Source: Bacteroidaceae bacterium
GTDB taxonomy: Bacteria > Bacteroidota > Bacteroidia > Bacteroidales > Bacteroidaceae
Reading direction: 5' to 3'
Length of the DNA: 15,222 nucleotides
Assembly: GCA_900765575.1 (NCBI GenBank)
Contig: CAAFRW010000047.1
Location: 1-15,222, forward strand
The position numbers and the translations under genes were made by a program. The notes beneath the pieces were generated by a model. That model did not search any database, was not told where the DNA came from, and was given only the letters and a program-made list of their open reading frames with translations. Within the stretch, counting starts at the first letter, position 1. Each line of letters begins with the position of its first letter. Of the stretch, positions 1 to 7,275 are shown piece after piece.

Positions 1-1991
1 GCATCCTGTTGCCGGCTTTTCTTTTCGTTTCCTTCTACAGTATTCTGTTGATTAGCTCTCTCCTTAATTTTTTCCTTGAATCCGTTTCCCGCAATCTCAG
101 CAGTTCCGGTTTTTTTAGCAGCATTCTGTTGGTTGGTCTCCTCTTCGTTTCCTTCCTTTAATTTATTTTCTGCAAATTCAGTGGATTCGTTTTCTCCTGT
201 AGTATTCTGTAGCTTGCTCTTCTCTTTGATTTCTTCCTTAGTTCTGTTTTCCACACTGGTTTTGAATTTTTTTTCTTGGAATACTTTATGTGCTTTTAAT
301 GCAGAACTTGCTTCGGTTTCTCGGTATGTGCCGGATTGTTTTCCTTCTCTTTGACCGCAAGAGGTTGAGTTGCTTTCTTTCTCTTCCATTCCCTTGATAA
401 TTAAATCAATCAAGATGTTTCCCCCTTCCTGTTTAGTGGTCAGGTCTGCATTCCATATATCAGCGAATCCTCTCGACGAATCCAGTTTCGAATCGCCGGT
501 TTTGGATAGGAATTGCTCTTTCTCCGTGAAAGAGAGGAAATGATAGAAATAAGCCTTTTCTAACGGAGAAGCTTGCCGGAAGGGCATGAGCCATGCTTCT
601 ATCTGTGGACGCTGATAGCAGCACCATAATTTACTCTGGTCGTTTCGTTCGTTAAAAGAATCGGACGTGAGATGCTCTAATAAGGCTTTTCCTTCTCCGT
701 TTTTTAGACGTATCTCATTGGCTACAATCTGATTTCTTAGAGAGATGGCTTTTTGTATTTGTCCTTTGGCACTCCGCTCGGCGTACAGTTTGGGATAGGC
801 CGAATAGAACAGGTAAGAGCGGACTTCTTCACGGAGAATATCCAGATTGTAGAACAGTACTTCTTTGTAAAGTGCCATCTGCAAGGCATGACTTGCTTTG
901 GCGCGTATCACTCCGTTCCAACCGTCAGCTTTCCCGGATTTAAGCTCTATCAGGTTTTTACCATCACTTTGCAGTAAGTCCATACGCCCTTGCAAGCCCA
1001 TGCTTTCGCAGAGGAAGGAAGGTTCCAACATTACCTTGTTGCGGTCGAAATGATAGGAGGGGGTATGAAATAATGTCTCAAGTGTTTGCCGGATATGGTT
1101 GAATTGCTCTTCTGCTTTCTGGAAGTAGCTACGGTCTATCTGGGGAGTACAGCAATAGGCTAATAAATCGGTTCGGAAAGCTTTCTGTATAGAGCTTTCA
1201 AAAGAGGCTGGCGTTTCATTCGATTCGTTGATGCAATCGTCCAGAAATTGGTTCGCTGCATTTCCCAATAAGATATAAGGAGTACTCTCCTGCGGACGAA
1301 ACTTGTTCATCAGGTAGTTCAGAGGCGTGTCGCCATAATTGGTATAACAAGCCGAAAGAGAACTGATATCGATTAAATAGTCGGGCTCGAAAATGATTAA
1401 TTCAGCCTGAAGAATCCCAGCTTCGTCGGAGGTTACGGACAGTAAATTCAGTTGTGCACCCTTATATAGCATTTCGCTTAATTCGGAGAAATGGGCTGTG
1501 TAGGAAACTTGCAGAGGCGCATTGTCCGGATATGACTCGTCGAAACCGTATATGAATTCTTCATTCCAATTGTCTACCACCATACGGATGCGTTTTCTCT
1601 TCTCGCTTGTATAATGGGCTTGCGGAAGAGCTCGCCAGTGAGTGGGTAAACTTTTCTGCAGACGTTCGGAGATGGGGGTGTCGAGTAAAGCGCAGAGTGT
1701 TTCGCACAGGGCTTTCACATCGTATTGGTAATCTTCGTCGGTATACGGGAATTCTTTGCTTTGCAGGACTTGCCGGGCATGGATACGAAAAATTTCTATG
1801 GGTTGCGACTTTATCTGCTTTTGCTTGCATAAGAAGTAAAGACGTGCAAAAAGATTAGAGAAATCGGTCGGCTCATCGGCTGTCAGTTGTTTGCACACCC
1901 GGTCGAGCAGGCCATACAGACGGGCGTATTTTTCTTTGTAATGTAAGTTGGAAAAGTAATACGACTCTATTTCGTTGAATATATTATTCAT
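1..1991 (-). CDS. PD-(D/E)XK nuclease-domain protein, probable N-terminal part of a Dna2-like nuclease-helicase (partial)
   Basis: The reading frame is open from an ATG at 1991 down to the window edge, giving 663 complete codons, so the protein is truncated here by the window. A RecB/Cas4/Dna2-type nuclease core is visible: G-R-M-D with Asp338, then E349-L-K351, then the Q371-x-x-x-Y375 motif. These are the metal-binding and catalytic residues of this nuclease class. The first ~320 residues match no domain I can name, though the D-Y-L-I-D-I-S-S and 'LLGNAANQFLDD' stretches resemble Bacteroidota proteins in which a Cas4-like nuclease precedes an SF1 helicase. From about residue 535 the chain becomes a charged Lys/Glu/Asn/Gln linker with 27-residue tandem repeats. 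That would fit a linker to a helicase domain beyond position 1, but the helicase is inference. The role would be DNA end processing or repair. A TAnnTTTG promoter element lies upstream. The nuclease call is firm; the full architecture is uncertain. Confidence 0.75.
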   Translation of the reverse strand, partial: MNNIFNEIESYYFSNLHYKEKYARLYGLLDRVCKQLTADEPTDFSNLFARLYFLCKQKQIKSQPIEIFRIHARQVLQSKEFPYTDEDYQYDVKALCETLCALLDTPISERLQKSLPTHWRALPQAHYTSEKRKRIRMVVDNWNEEFIYGFDESYPDNAPLQVSYTAHFSELSEMLYKGAQLNLLSVTSDEAGILQAELIIFEPDYLIDISSLSACYTNYGDTPLNYLMNKFRPQESTPYILLGNAANQFLDDCINESNETPASFESSIQKAFRTDLLAYCCTPQIDRSYFQKAEEQFNHIRQTLETLFHTPSYHFDRNKVMLEPSFLCESMGLQGRMDLLQSDGKNLIELKSGKADGWNGVIRAKASHALQMALYKEVLFYNLDILREEVRSYLFYSAYPKLYAERSAKGQIQKAISLRNQIVANEIRLKNGEGKALLEHLTSDSFNERNDQSKLWCCYQRPQIEAWLMPFRQASPLEKAYFYHFLSFTEKEQFLSKTGDSKLDSSRGFADIWNADLTTKQEGGNILIDLIIKGMEEKESNSTSCGQREGKQSGTYRETEASSALKAHKVFQEKKFKTSVENRTKEEIKEKSKLQNTTGENESTEFAENKLKEGNEEETNQQNAAKKTGTAEIAGNGFKEKIKERANQQNTVEGNEKKSRQQD
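40..260. repeat. 81-bp imperfect tandem repeat inside the nuclease gene (27-residue units)
   Basis: The 11-mer GTATTCTGTTG and its variants begin at 40, 121 and 202, exactly 81 bp apart. The following ~55 bases stay similar. In the protein this gives Q-N landmarks at residues 595, 622 and 649, with 27-residue units rich in Lys, Glu, Asn and Gln. The array appears to continue beyond position 1. The period is a multiple of three, so copy-number change would keep the frame. Confidence 0.7.
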
Positions 1992-2061
1992 GGCGTTTTA
2001 TTTGAAAAAAAGGTAATGTCTATCAATCGTTGAACAGTTGAGCGATTCCAAACAGTGCCTA

Positions 2062-2069
2062 CAAAGTTA
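2062..2069 (-). promoter_or_regulatory. Candidate -7 element for the nuclease gene
   Basis: On the minus strand this reads TAACTTTG, matching the Bacteroidota -7 consensus TAnnTTTG, about 70 bp before the start codon at 1991. I see no good TTG/TTTG -33 element at the expected distance, so the promoter is plausible but weak. Confidence 0.35.
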
Positions 2070-2194
2070 CATATTTAAAATGGATATTTTCTTGAGGTGT
2101 TTCAGTTTGGTGTGTTGTTTGTAACCGCCACGATTGTTGATATAGACTGAACCCGGCTAGTGTTTCGATTGAGATATACTTAGACGTTTCTGTT

Positions 2195-3571
2195 TTATTG
2201 TTTAATTTTCTGTTGGTAAATCTTATGCCGTTCCTTTATCTCCCTAACAAAGTTGTACGTTTCTGTTCCACGGAAATAGCCGTTTTTACAAACCGGGTCA
2301 TTGAAATATTCTTCATGACTTTTTAGTAGAATATACTTTTCAACATTATCTTTCCATAGGGTAGGGTCCGCTCCATATTTTTCGGCTAAGGCCATGGCGT
2401 CTTTCACATGACCGATGCCGGCGTTGTAGGCTGCCAAGATAAAAGAGCTGCGTTCCGTAGAGTCTTTGATAAATGCGAAACTCTTTTCCATCGCTGCTAT
2501 ATATTTTACGGCGGCTTTGATGTTTTCTTCCGGATTCAGTTCTTTGCCGGCAGGAAGTCCCATAGCGCGGGCGGTACGCGGCATCAGCTGCATCAATCCT
2601 TTGGCTCCGGCCCACGACACGGCCGCCGTATCGAAGTTCGATTCCGTGTAAGCCAATGATGCAAGCAATTTCCAATCCCAGTCTATTTCTTTGGCATACT
2701 TTTTGAACAGCTTGTCGTAATGCGAGATTTTGCCGTCTTTAATGGATAGGATGGAGCCGTGCGCTACCCGTTTGCTTATTTCAAAATATCTTTTTGTACT
2801 GGCTTGATAGGCTCTTGATTTTACATTGGCTTTATACCATTCATTCGCGGCCTGGGCTAAAAGCGGTTCGTCTTTCCGTACGGCCCAGGAGGAACGTTGT
2901 ACAAAGCTGATTTGCAAATCGATGTTCAGGCTAGGATAATAAGTACGGTTTAACCGGGCAATATCGTTGTCGCAAATTGTATAGTCAATTTCTCCTTGCG
3001 CTACTTTGGCTATCAAATCTTCAGTGGTGATACTGTCTTCCGGGATTTCGTGTATAAGGATACCTCCTCCCAGTTCTTTGTCCAGATGAACCAAGCGGTC
3101 GAGATGTTTACCGGGTTTCACATAGATTTCTTTTCCTATTAATTCGGTCACATCTTTCAGGACAGCTTTTCCATTGCGTTGTACAATCACCTGATGGGTA
3201 ATCATTTCCTCTCCGCAATAGAGCACGCTATCTTTCCATTCGTTGGTTACGGCCAGATTGTATGCAATGATATCTCCTTCCTTTCGAAGAAGTTTCTGTA
3301 CGAGCTCCGCCGGATTGTTAGCCACTTCGATACGTAACCGCAGACCAAGGGATTGCGCAAACTGTTCGCAAAGTTCGTATTGGAACCCCATGGGTTCGCC
3401 CCGGTATAGAAAATAAGAAGTCGAACTGTATAAAGTGAGTGCTACGAGTTCTCCACTATCTTTTATTTGCGGCAAATCATAGTACTCTCTTTCGTTCGGC
3501 GCGTGAGAACGGTTGCCGACACATGCTGTCAGCAAAATGAATAACAGAGTGAAAGACAACAGATGTTTCAT
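2195..3571 (-). CDS. mltF: MltF-like membrane-bound lytic murein transglycosylase (lipoprotein)
   Basis: This 458-residue protein starts with a lipoprotein signal: a hydrophobic stretch, then L-L-T-A-C with Cys17 as the lipidation site, so it should sit in an envelope membrane facing the periplasm. Residues ~38-265 form a bacterial extracellular solute-binding (SBP type 3) domain, as in E. coli MltF. Residues ~285-440 are a lytic transglycosylase (SLT, goose-lysozyme-like) domain. The catalytic glutamate is probably Glu310 in Y-T-E-S, followed by G-L-M-Q-L-M (325-330) and A-Y-N-A-G (381-385), the hallmark motifs of family 1 transglycosylases. It cleaves the MurNAc-GlcNAc bond of peptidoglycan to give 1,6-anhydro ends. 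Length and domain order match MltF. Its ATG overlaps the stop of the upstream uridine kinase gene (ATGA), so the two are almost surely co-transcribed. Confidence 0.9.
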   Translation of the reverse strand: MKHLLSFTLLFILLTACVGNRSHAPNEREYYDLPQIKDSGELVALTLYSSTSYFLYRGEPMGFQYELCEQFAQSLGLRLRIEVANNPAELVQKLLRKEGDIIAYNLAVTNEWKDSVLYCGEEMITHQVIVQRNGKAVLKDVTELIGKEIYVKPGKHLDRLVHLDKELGGGILIHEIPEDSITTEDLIAKVAQGEIDYTICDNDIARLNRTYYPSLNIDLQISFVQRSSWAVRKDEPLLAQAANEWYKANVKSRAYQASTKRYFEISKRVAHGSILSIKDGKISHYDKLFKKYAKEIDWDWKLLASLAYTESNFDTAAVSWAGAKGLMQLMPRTARAMGLPAGKELNPEENIKAAVKYIAAMEKSFAFIKDSTERSSFILAAYNAGIGHVKDAMALAEKYGADPTLWKDNVEKYILLKSHEEYFNDPVCKNGYFRGTETYNFVREIKERHKIYQQKIKQ

Positions 3572-4185
3572 TTGTTGAAATGAAGCATGTTTTCGATATA
3601 AGTCTTCATAATCTCTACGGCTTTTTTATTGTGTCCTCCTTGTGGAATAATTAAATCGGCATATCGTTTAGTCGGTTCGATAAATTCCAAATGCATTGGT
3701 TTCAGCACACTTACATAACGCTCCATTACCGCTTCGGCCGTACGGCCTCTCTCTAACATATCGCGTTGAATAACCCGTATCAGACGCTCGTCAGGGTCGG
3801 CATCCACAAAGATTTTTAAATCCATCAAGGCACGGAGAGTGGGGTCGCATAATGCCAGGATGCCTTCAATGATAATCACTTCACAGGGTTCTATATGAAT
3901 GGTTTCCGGTTGCCGGGTGCAAGTAAGATAGGAGTAGATAGGTTGTTCTATACTTTTTCCCTCTCTTAATAAGCTGACGTGCTCCGACAACAATTCCCAA
4001 TCGAAAGCATTCGGGTGGTCGAAGTTGATGCTTTGTCGTTTTTCCACCGGTACATTACTACTGTCTTTATAATAGGAGTCTTGCGGGATGAGTACGACCC
4101 CTTTCTTAGGCAGACTTTCCATGATTTTCTTTACAACGGTTGTTTTTCCCGAACCGTTTCCTCCGGCTATGCCAATGATAATCAT
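3568..4185 (-). CDS. udk: Uridine kinase
   Basis: The 205-residue protein has a Walker A loop G-G-N-G-S-G-K-T at residues 8-15. It also has the uridine-kinase motifs Q-D-S-Y-Y (35-39), N-F-D-H-P-x-A-F-D-W (54-63) and the R-D-x-x-E-R-G-R lid segment (141-148). It phosphorylates uridine and cytidine to UMP and CMP in the cytoplasm for pyrimidine salvage. Length is normal for bacterial Udk. The start at 4185 gives the Walker A spacing usual for the family. The TGA stop overlaps the start of the mltF-like gene by 4 bp, indicating translational coupling, although no functional link between nucleoside salvage and murein cleavage is evident. The 110-bp gap to the upstream kinase gene shows no clear TAnnTTTG element. 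Confidence 0.93.
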   Translation of the reverse strand: MIIIGIAGGNGSGKTTVVKKIMESLPKKGVVLIPQDSYYKDSSNVPVEKRQSINFDHPNAFDWELLSEHVSLLREGKSIEQPIYSYLTCTRQPETIHIEPCEVIIIEGILALCDPTLRALMDLKIFVDADPDERLIRVIQRDMLERGRTAEAVMERYVSVLKPMHLEFIEPTKRYADLIIPQGGHNKKAVEIMKTYIENMLHFNK

Positions 4186-4240
4186 ACTGTTTGAGTTATT
4201 TTTTAGTTTTTGTTATCTATAAGATTCTCGCGTTTTAGTG

Positions 4241-4261
4241 AGAAATAAGGTTCTTATTTCT
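4241..4261. other. Short inverted repeat between histidine kinase and uridine kinase genes
   Basis: AGAAATAAG and CTTATTTCT form a perfect 9-bp stem around a 3-base loop in the 110-bp gap. It could fold in the transcript downstream of the histidine kinase gene. It is AT-rich and no U-run follows it in that direction, so I do not call it an intrinsic terminator. Confidence 0.4.
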
Positions 4262-4295
4262 ATTTCATTCATGATGGTTTTTCTTGATTCTTTTT

Positions 4296-5867
4296 TTATG
4301 TCCTCTTATCCGGAGTAATAGGAATCGTGAAATAGAAGTGGCTTCCTTTTCCTAATGTGGAGGTGACTCCGATTTCTCCTCCCAGTTTAGCGACTATCGT
4401 TTTGCAGATAGCCAGTCCCAATCCGGTGCCGTTTATCTCAGGATGCAGTTTTACGAACCGGTCGAACAACAAAGCCTTTTTTTCTTCCGGGATACCTAAA
4501 CCGGAATCGGTTACATAAATGTATACTTCGTTAGGCCCTGTCTTGTGGAATCCGAAGCGGATTTCTCCTTCATGTGTAAATTTGATAGCATTTGTGAGGA
4601 AATTGTTTATTACCTGCATAATCCGATTGGCATCTCCAATCATTGGAAAATCTTGTCCTTTGTTTTCATAGATGAGTTTTACATCTTGAAACAAGGTAAT
4701 GGATTGGTGCATTTCGTATATATTGGAGCAGATAGAACCTAAATTAATCTCCTTATTGATGAATTCCAATGTACCGGCTTCTATTTTAGATAAGTCGAGA
4801 ATATCGGATATGAGCTGTAGTAATAAATTTGAATTTAGTTTAATGACATCCAGACATTGTTTTTGTTCTTCCGGAGTCTCTACAGTAGTCAATGCATCGG
4901 CAAATCCGACAATCGCATTCACCGGGGTACGGATTTCGTGCCCCATGTTCGATAAGAAAACGGATTTTTGTTTGTCATTCTCTTCTGCTTTTTGTTTAGC
5001 CTGTAACAATTCTTGCTCTATATTTTTCATCTCGGAGATATCAATGCTTACTCCGATAATCACCTCTTTGTTTTCGGATAGTTTACAGAGCACTTTACGG
5101 GTACTTACAATCTTAATATCTCCACAATCCGTGGTGTATTCTTCTTCGTAAGCAATAGGTGTTTTATGTAAAAGAAGTTCCGTGTCATCTTTTCGGAATT
5201 TATTGGCATCGGCAATGTTGGGAAAGACCTCATAATCGGTACGCCCAATTGCCTGAGAGGCCGGAATACCGGAAGCCTCGGCAAAGGCGTTATTCCAATA
5301 AATATATTTCATATCAGCCTGTACATCTTTTACAAACAGGTATAGAGGAAGATTATTCAGGTTGTTGTCCAACAAATCTTTTACATCTTTGTTGCGTTGG
5401 TCCTGTTGCACTTGGTTGGTTACATCGCGGCAGTAAATAATCACATATTTGTCATCCAGCGGAACAATGCGATGTTCGTAGTGGTTGATAACTCCGTCTA
5501 TTTCAATAGTGTGGTGACCCGTATATGTTTTTTTTCGTGCTTTGACTTTTTGAATGTTATCATGAACAATGCGTGCAGCCTCAGGAGAGAGTATATTGAT
5601 AAGCGGTTGGTTTAATATTTGTTCAAGTGGCGCCCCGGCATGGTTACTTTCTTCGCTTGAAATGAGATGACGTAACACTCCGTCATAAGTAAAAATAGTA
5701 ACCATATCAGGAAGAGACTCAAAAATCTTGGAGGCATATTCTTTTCTGAACTGTCCCTCAGGCGAGTTTGTTTCTTCTTGGATATATAATTGTTTTTTTA
5801 GCTTTTCATTTTCTATTTCCAGCGTTTCAATTCGTTGTTGCAACTCTTTTATTTCTTGTTGGTCCAT
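4296..5867 (-). CDS. Cytoplasmic PAS-PAS sensor histidine kinase
   Basis: The 523-residue protein opens with a heptad-like coiled coil (~1-30) and has no membrane segment or signal peptide, so it is probably a soluble sensor. Two PAS-like regions follow (~45-150 and ~165-280), the second ending in a typical PAC tail before a linking helix. The HisKA domain has the phospho-acceptor His310 in the S-N-M-G-H-E-I-R-T-P motif. The HATPase_c domain has the N box around N-F-L-T-N-A-I-K-F (422-430), G1 D-S-G-L-G-I-P (454-460) and G2 G-T-G-L-G-L-A-I (480-487). The protein ends after the ATPase domain with no receiver domain. No response regulator gene is in the window, so it is an orphan kinase here. 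The signal sensed cannot be told from the sequence. It is divergent from the thioesterase gene, 96 bp away. Confidence 0.92.
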   Translation of the reverse strand: MDQQEIKELQQRIETLEIENEKLKKQLYIQEETNSPEGQFRKEYASKIFESLPDMVTIFTYDGVLRHLISSEESNHAGAPLEQILNQPLINILSPEAARIVHDNIQKVKARKKTYTGHHTIEIDGVINHYEHRIVPLDDKYVIIYCRDVTNQVQQDQRNKDVKDLLDNNLNNLPLYLFVKDVQADMKYIYWNNAFAEASGIPASQAIGRTDYEVFPNIADANKFRKDDTELLLHKTPIAYEEEYTTDCGDIKIVSTRKVLCKLSENKEVIIGVSIDISEMKNIEQELLQAKQKAEENDKQKSVFLSNMGHEIRTPVNAIVGFADALTTVETPEEQKQCLDVIKLNSNLLLQLISDILDLSKIEAGTLEFINKEINLGSICSNIYEMHQSITLFQDVKLIYENKGQDFPMIGDANRIMQVINNFLTNAIKFTHEGEIRFGFHKTGPNEVYIYVTDSGLGIPEEKKALLFDRFVKLHPEINGTGLGLAICKTIVAKLGGEIGVTSTLGKGSHFYFTIPITPDKRT

Positions 5868-5892
5868 AGTGTTTGTTGTATTACTATTTTTG

Positions 5893-5900
5893 CAAATATA
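5893..5900 (-). promoter_or_regulatory. Candidate -7 element for the histidine kinase gene
   Basis: The minus strand reads TATATTTG, a perfect TAnnTTTG match, 25 bp before the start codon at 5867. This implies a very short leader. No clear TTG at -33 is visible. Confidence 0.5.
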
Positions 5901-5933
5901 AATCTTTTATTTTTATTATCCGATAAAACTTCT

Positions 5934-5941
5934 TATTTTTG
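5934..5941 (+). promoter_or_regulatory. Candidate -7 element for the thioesterase gene
   Basis: TATTTTTG matches TAnnTTTG and lies 22 bp before the chosen ATG at 5964. It supports that start over the upstream in-frame ATG at 5835, because transcription from here would begin after 5835. The -33 region is unconvincing. Confidence 0.45.
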
Positions 5942-5963
5942 TTCTCAGTTAAATGTTTTAATT

Positions 5964-6449
5964 ATGAGAAAGATAAAGAATCCGTGGATTGGGAAAGAAG
6001 GATACAATTGTTTTGCTTGTGCGCCTCATAATGAGAGCGGGTTAAAGATGGAATTCTTTGAAGATGGAGAGGATGTGGTAAGTATCTGGAAACCGCAAAC
6101 TCAATATCAGGGATGGATTGATACGCTGCATGGAGGTATTCAGGCGGTGTTGCTGGATGAAATCTGCGCTTGGACTATTTTGTGGAAGTTGCAGACCACC
6201 GGAGTGACTTCGAAAATGGAGACGCGTTATTTACATGCTGTTTCTACCAAAGATTCATACTTAACTTTAAGGGCGCATATTGTAGAACAGAAACGGAACA
6301 TTGTTATATTGGAAGCCGGCATTTACGATTCGCAGGAAAAGCTTTGCACCAAAGCGGTATGTACTTATTTTACCTTCTCGAAGGAAAAAGCGGAAGAGGA
6401 GATGGGATTCCACTCTTGTGAAGTGGAAGAAGAACAGCGCTTGTTCTGA
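5964..6449 (+). CDS. PaaI/YbgC-like hotdog-fold acyl-CoA thioesterase
   Basis: This 161-residue protein has the hotdog thioesterase signature H-G-G at residues 56-58, followed by A-V-L-L-D-E (61-66), as in PaaI-type enzymes, where the His-Gly-Gly loop and the acidic residue bind and hydrolyse the acyl-CoA thioester. A Cys-x-x-Cys (residues 16 and 19) precedes the fold. The frame stays open upstream to an ATG at 5835, but that extension overlaps the divergent kinase start and crosses the likely promoter. The start M-R-K-I-K-N at 5964 gives a normal family length. The substrate is unknown; proteins like this are often annotated simply as PaaI family thioesterase. It is the only gene on its transcript here, with a long non-coding region after it. 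Confidence 0.82.
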   Translation: MRKIKNPWIGKEGYNCFACAPHNESGLKMEFFEDGEDVVSIWKPQTQYQGWIDTLHGGIQAVLLDEICAWTILWKLQTTGVTSKMETRYLHAVSTKDSYLTLRAHIVEQKRNIVILEAGIYDSQEKLCTKAVCTYFTFSKEKAEEEMGFHSCEVEEEQRLF

Positions 6450-6528
6450 GGTGTGGACGGTGTTTCTCCGTTTGGAAAAGACCGGCGAAGCTTTCTTTAA
6501 TTTGTAATTAGACAAACTCTTGTCCGCA

Positions 6529-6681
6529 ATGGGAAAAGAGTTTTATCGCGACTCTAACCCTTTTACTCTTAACGAAGTGATAGCTTCTATACCTCCTGAG
6601 TATGAATTGGCTAAAACAGAGTTTGACAGGATTTTTTATATATGTGTATCGCTTGTAATGCGTGCTTTTCCGAAGAGGTGA
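6529..6681 (+). CDS. Possible 50-residue orphan protein or gene remnant
   Basis: An ATG at 6529 opens 50 codons ending at TGA 6679-6681, with an in-frame stop at 6505. The composition looks protein-like: the N-terminal part reads as a folded-domain start (N-P-F-T-L-N-E-V-I, I-P-P-E-Y-E-L), then a hydrophobic segment around I-F-Y-I-C-V-S-L-V. I do not recognise a family. There is no clear ribosome-binding site or promoter. It could be a genuine small protein or the decayed start of a longer gene. Confidence 0.3.
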   Translation: MGKEFYRDSNPFTLNEVIASIPPEYELAKTEFDRIFYICVSLVMRAFPKR

Positions 6682-6736
6682 GAGGGGAAATCCGTGCTCT
6701 TTTTATATAGAAAACAGGGTCTTACTTTCTTAGCTG

Positions 6737-6820
6737 AATAAGAAGCAATGTGAAGGCTTCCCACATAGTTAGTTATTCGAATAACTAACTATCTTACGCG
6801 GCTTCACATTGCTTCTTATT
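6737..6820. repeat. 84-bp nested perfect inverted repeat (cruciform-like)
   Basis: The outer arms AATAAGAAGCAATGTGAAG (6737-6755) and CTTCACATTGCTTCTTATT (6802-6820) are perfectly complementary over 19 bp. Inside lies a perfect 26-bp palindrome (6766-6791) with arms TAGTTAGTTATTC and GAATAACTAACTA. Both share the same centre, between 6778 and 6779, and are separated by 10 mostly unpaired bases on each side. The right arm is followed by TTTTG, so a terminator role for upstream transcription is possible, but the length and nesting are unusual for one. Confidence 0.85.
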
Positions 6821-6993
6821 TTTGTACTCTATAAGTTCTTTGTTTTCAGTGTTTTATGTTGGTAGCTGGGATTGTTTATAACGACGGATTAAGCATTAGG
6901 TTTTGAAGGCTTCTATATATATAGACGTGTGTAAATTATTTTCATTTCTTTCTACTGCCTTTGCTTTTTATTGTTTAGGCAAGTTCAGATAAT

Positions 6994-7049
6994 GAACGTT
7001 CGTTTTGGGTATAACGAACGTTCGTTTGAGGTCAATTGAACGTTCATTT
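6994..7049. repeat. Three GAACGTTCRTTT repeats at exact 22-bp spacing (operator-like)
   Basis: GAACGTTCGTTT occurs at 6994-7005 and 7016-7027, and GAACGTTCATTT at 7038-7049, exactly 22 bp apart, close to two helical turns. Each contains the palindrome GAACGTTC. The middle copy extends to the 14-bp perfect palindrome AACGAACGTTCGTT (7013-7026). Two inverted half-sites AAACGAAC follow at 7056-7063 and 7074-7081. This resembles a cooperative operator cluster for a dimeric repressor such as a TetR-family protein, but no regulator gene is nearby. Confidence 0.75.
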
Positions 7050-7221
7050 ACTCCTAAACGAACTGAGAGGCAAAAACGAACCTTTTATCTCTTTTCTTAA
7101 TGTAAATATTTATAATCTTCTGGCTGGCATTTTCTCTCGGAATATGGATTATCGAAAGTATGCTGTTAAAATTCCTATATCATTCTCAACGTGTGTGGAT
7201 GAGAAAATAATCTTCGCAAAA

Positions 7222-7254
7222 TTTGTGAAGATTGAAAGGAATGAATTATCTTTG
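7222..7254 (+). promoter_or_regulatory. Consensus Bacteroidota promoter upstream of a 31-codon ORF
   Basis: TTTG at 7222-7225, then 21 bp, then TATCTTTG at 7247-7254 gives both elements of the Bacteroidota housekeeping promoter at an accepted spacing. Transcription would begin near 7261, about 15 bases before an ATG at 7276. It may drive a small RNA, a tiny mRNA, or an extra upstream his transcript. Confidence 0.55.
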
Positions 7255-7275
7255 TAATTGAAACAAGAACAATTG

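Noticed and set aside
76..977. Plus-strand ORFs at 76-354 and 753-977
   Set aside because: They are antisense to the nuclease gene, whose frame carries clear catalytic motifs; their hydrophobic look comes from the Lys/Glu-rich codons opposite.
5835..5963. 43-residue N-terminal extension of the thioesterase
   Set aside because: It overlaps the divergent kinase start and spans the likely promoter; the remaining 161 residues already match a normal hotdog thioesterase.
6817..6824. TATTTTTG as a promoter at the right arm of the nested palindrome
   Set aside because: It arises from the palindrome arm plus a T-run, and no TTG lies 19-21 bp upstream.
6994..7081. CRISPR-like array
   Set aside because: Repeats are only 12 bases, the spacers are 10 bases, and no cas genes are present; phasing suits an operator cluster instead.
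7036..7257. A 73-codon plus-strand ORF starting with TTG
   Set aside because: Its start lies within the 22-bp-spaced repeat cluster, it is AT-rich, has no family resemblance, and its 3' end overlaps the consensus promoter at 7222-7254.
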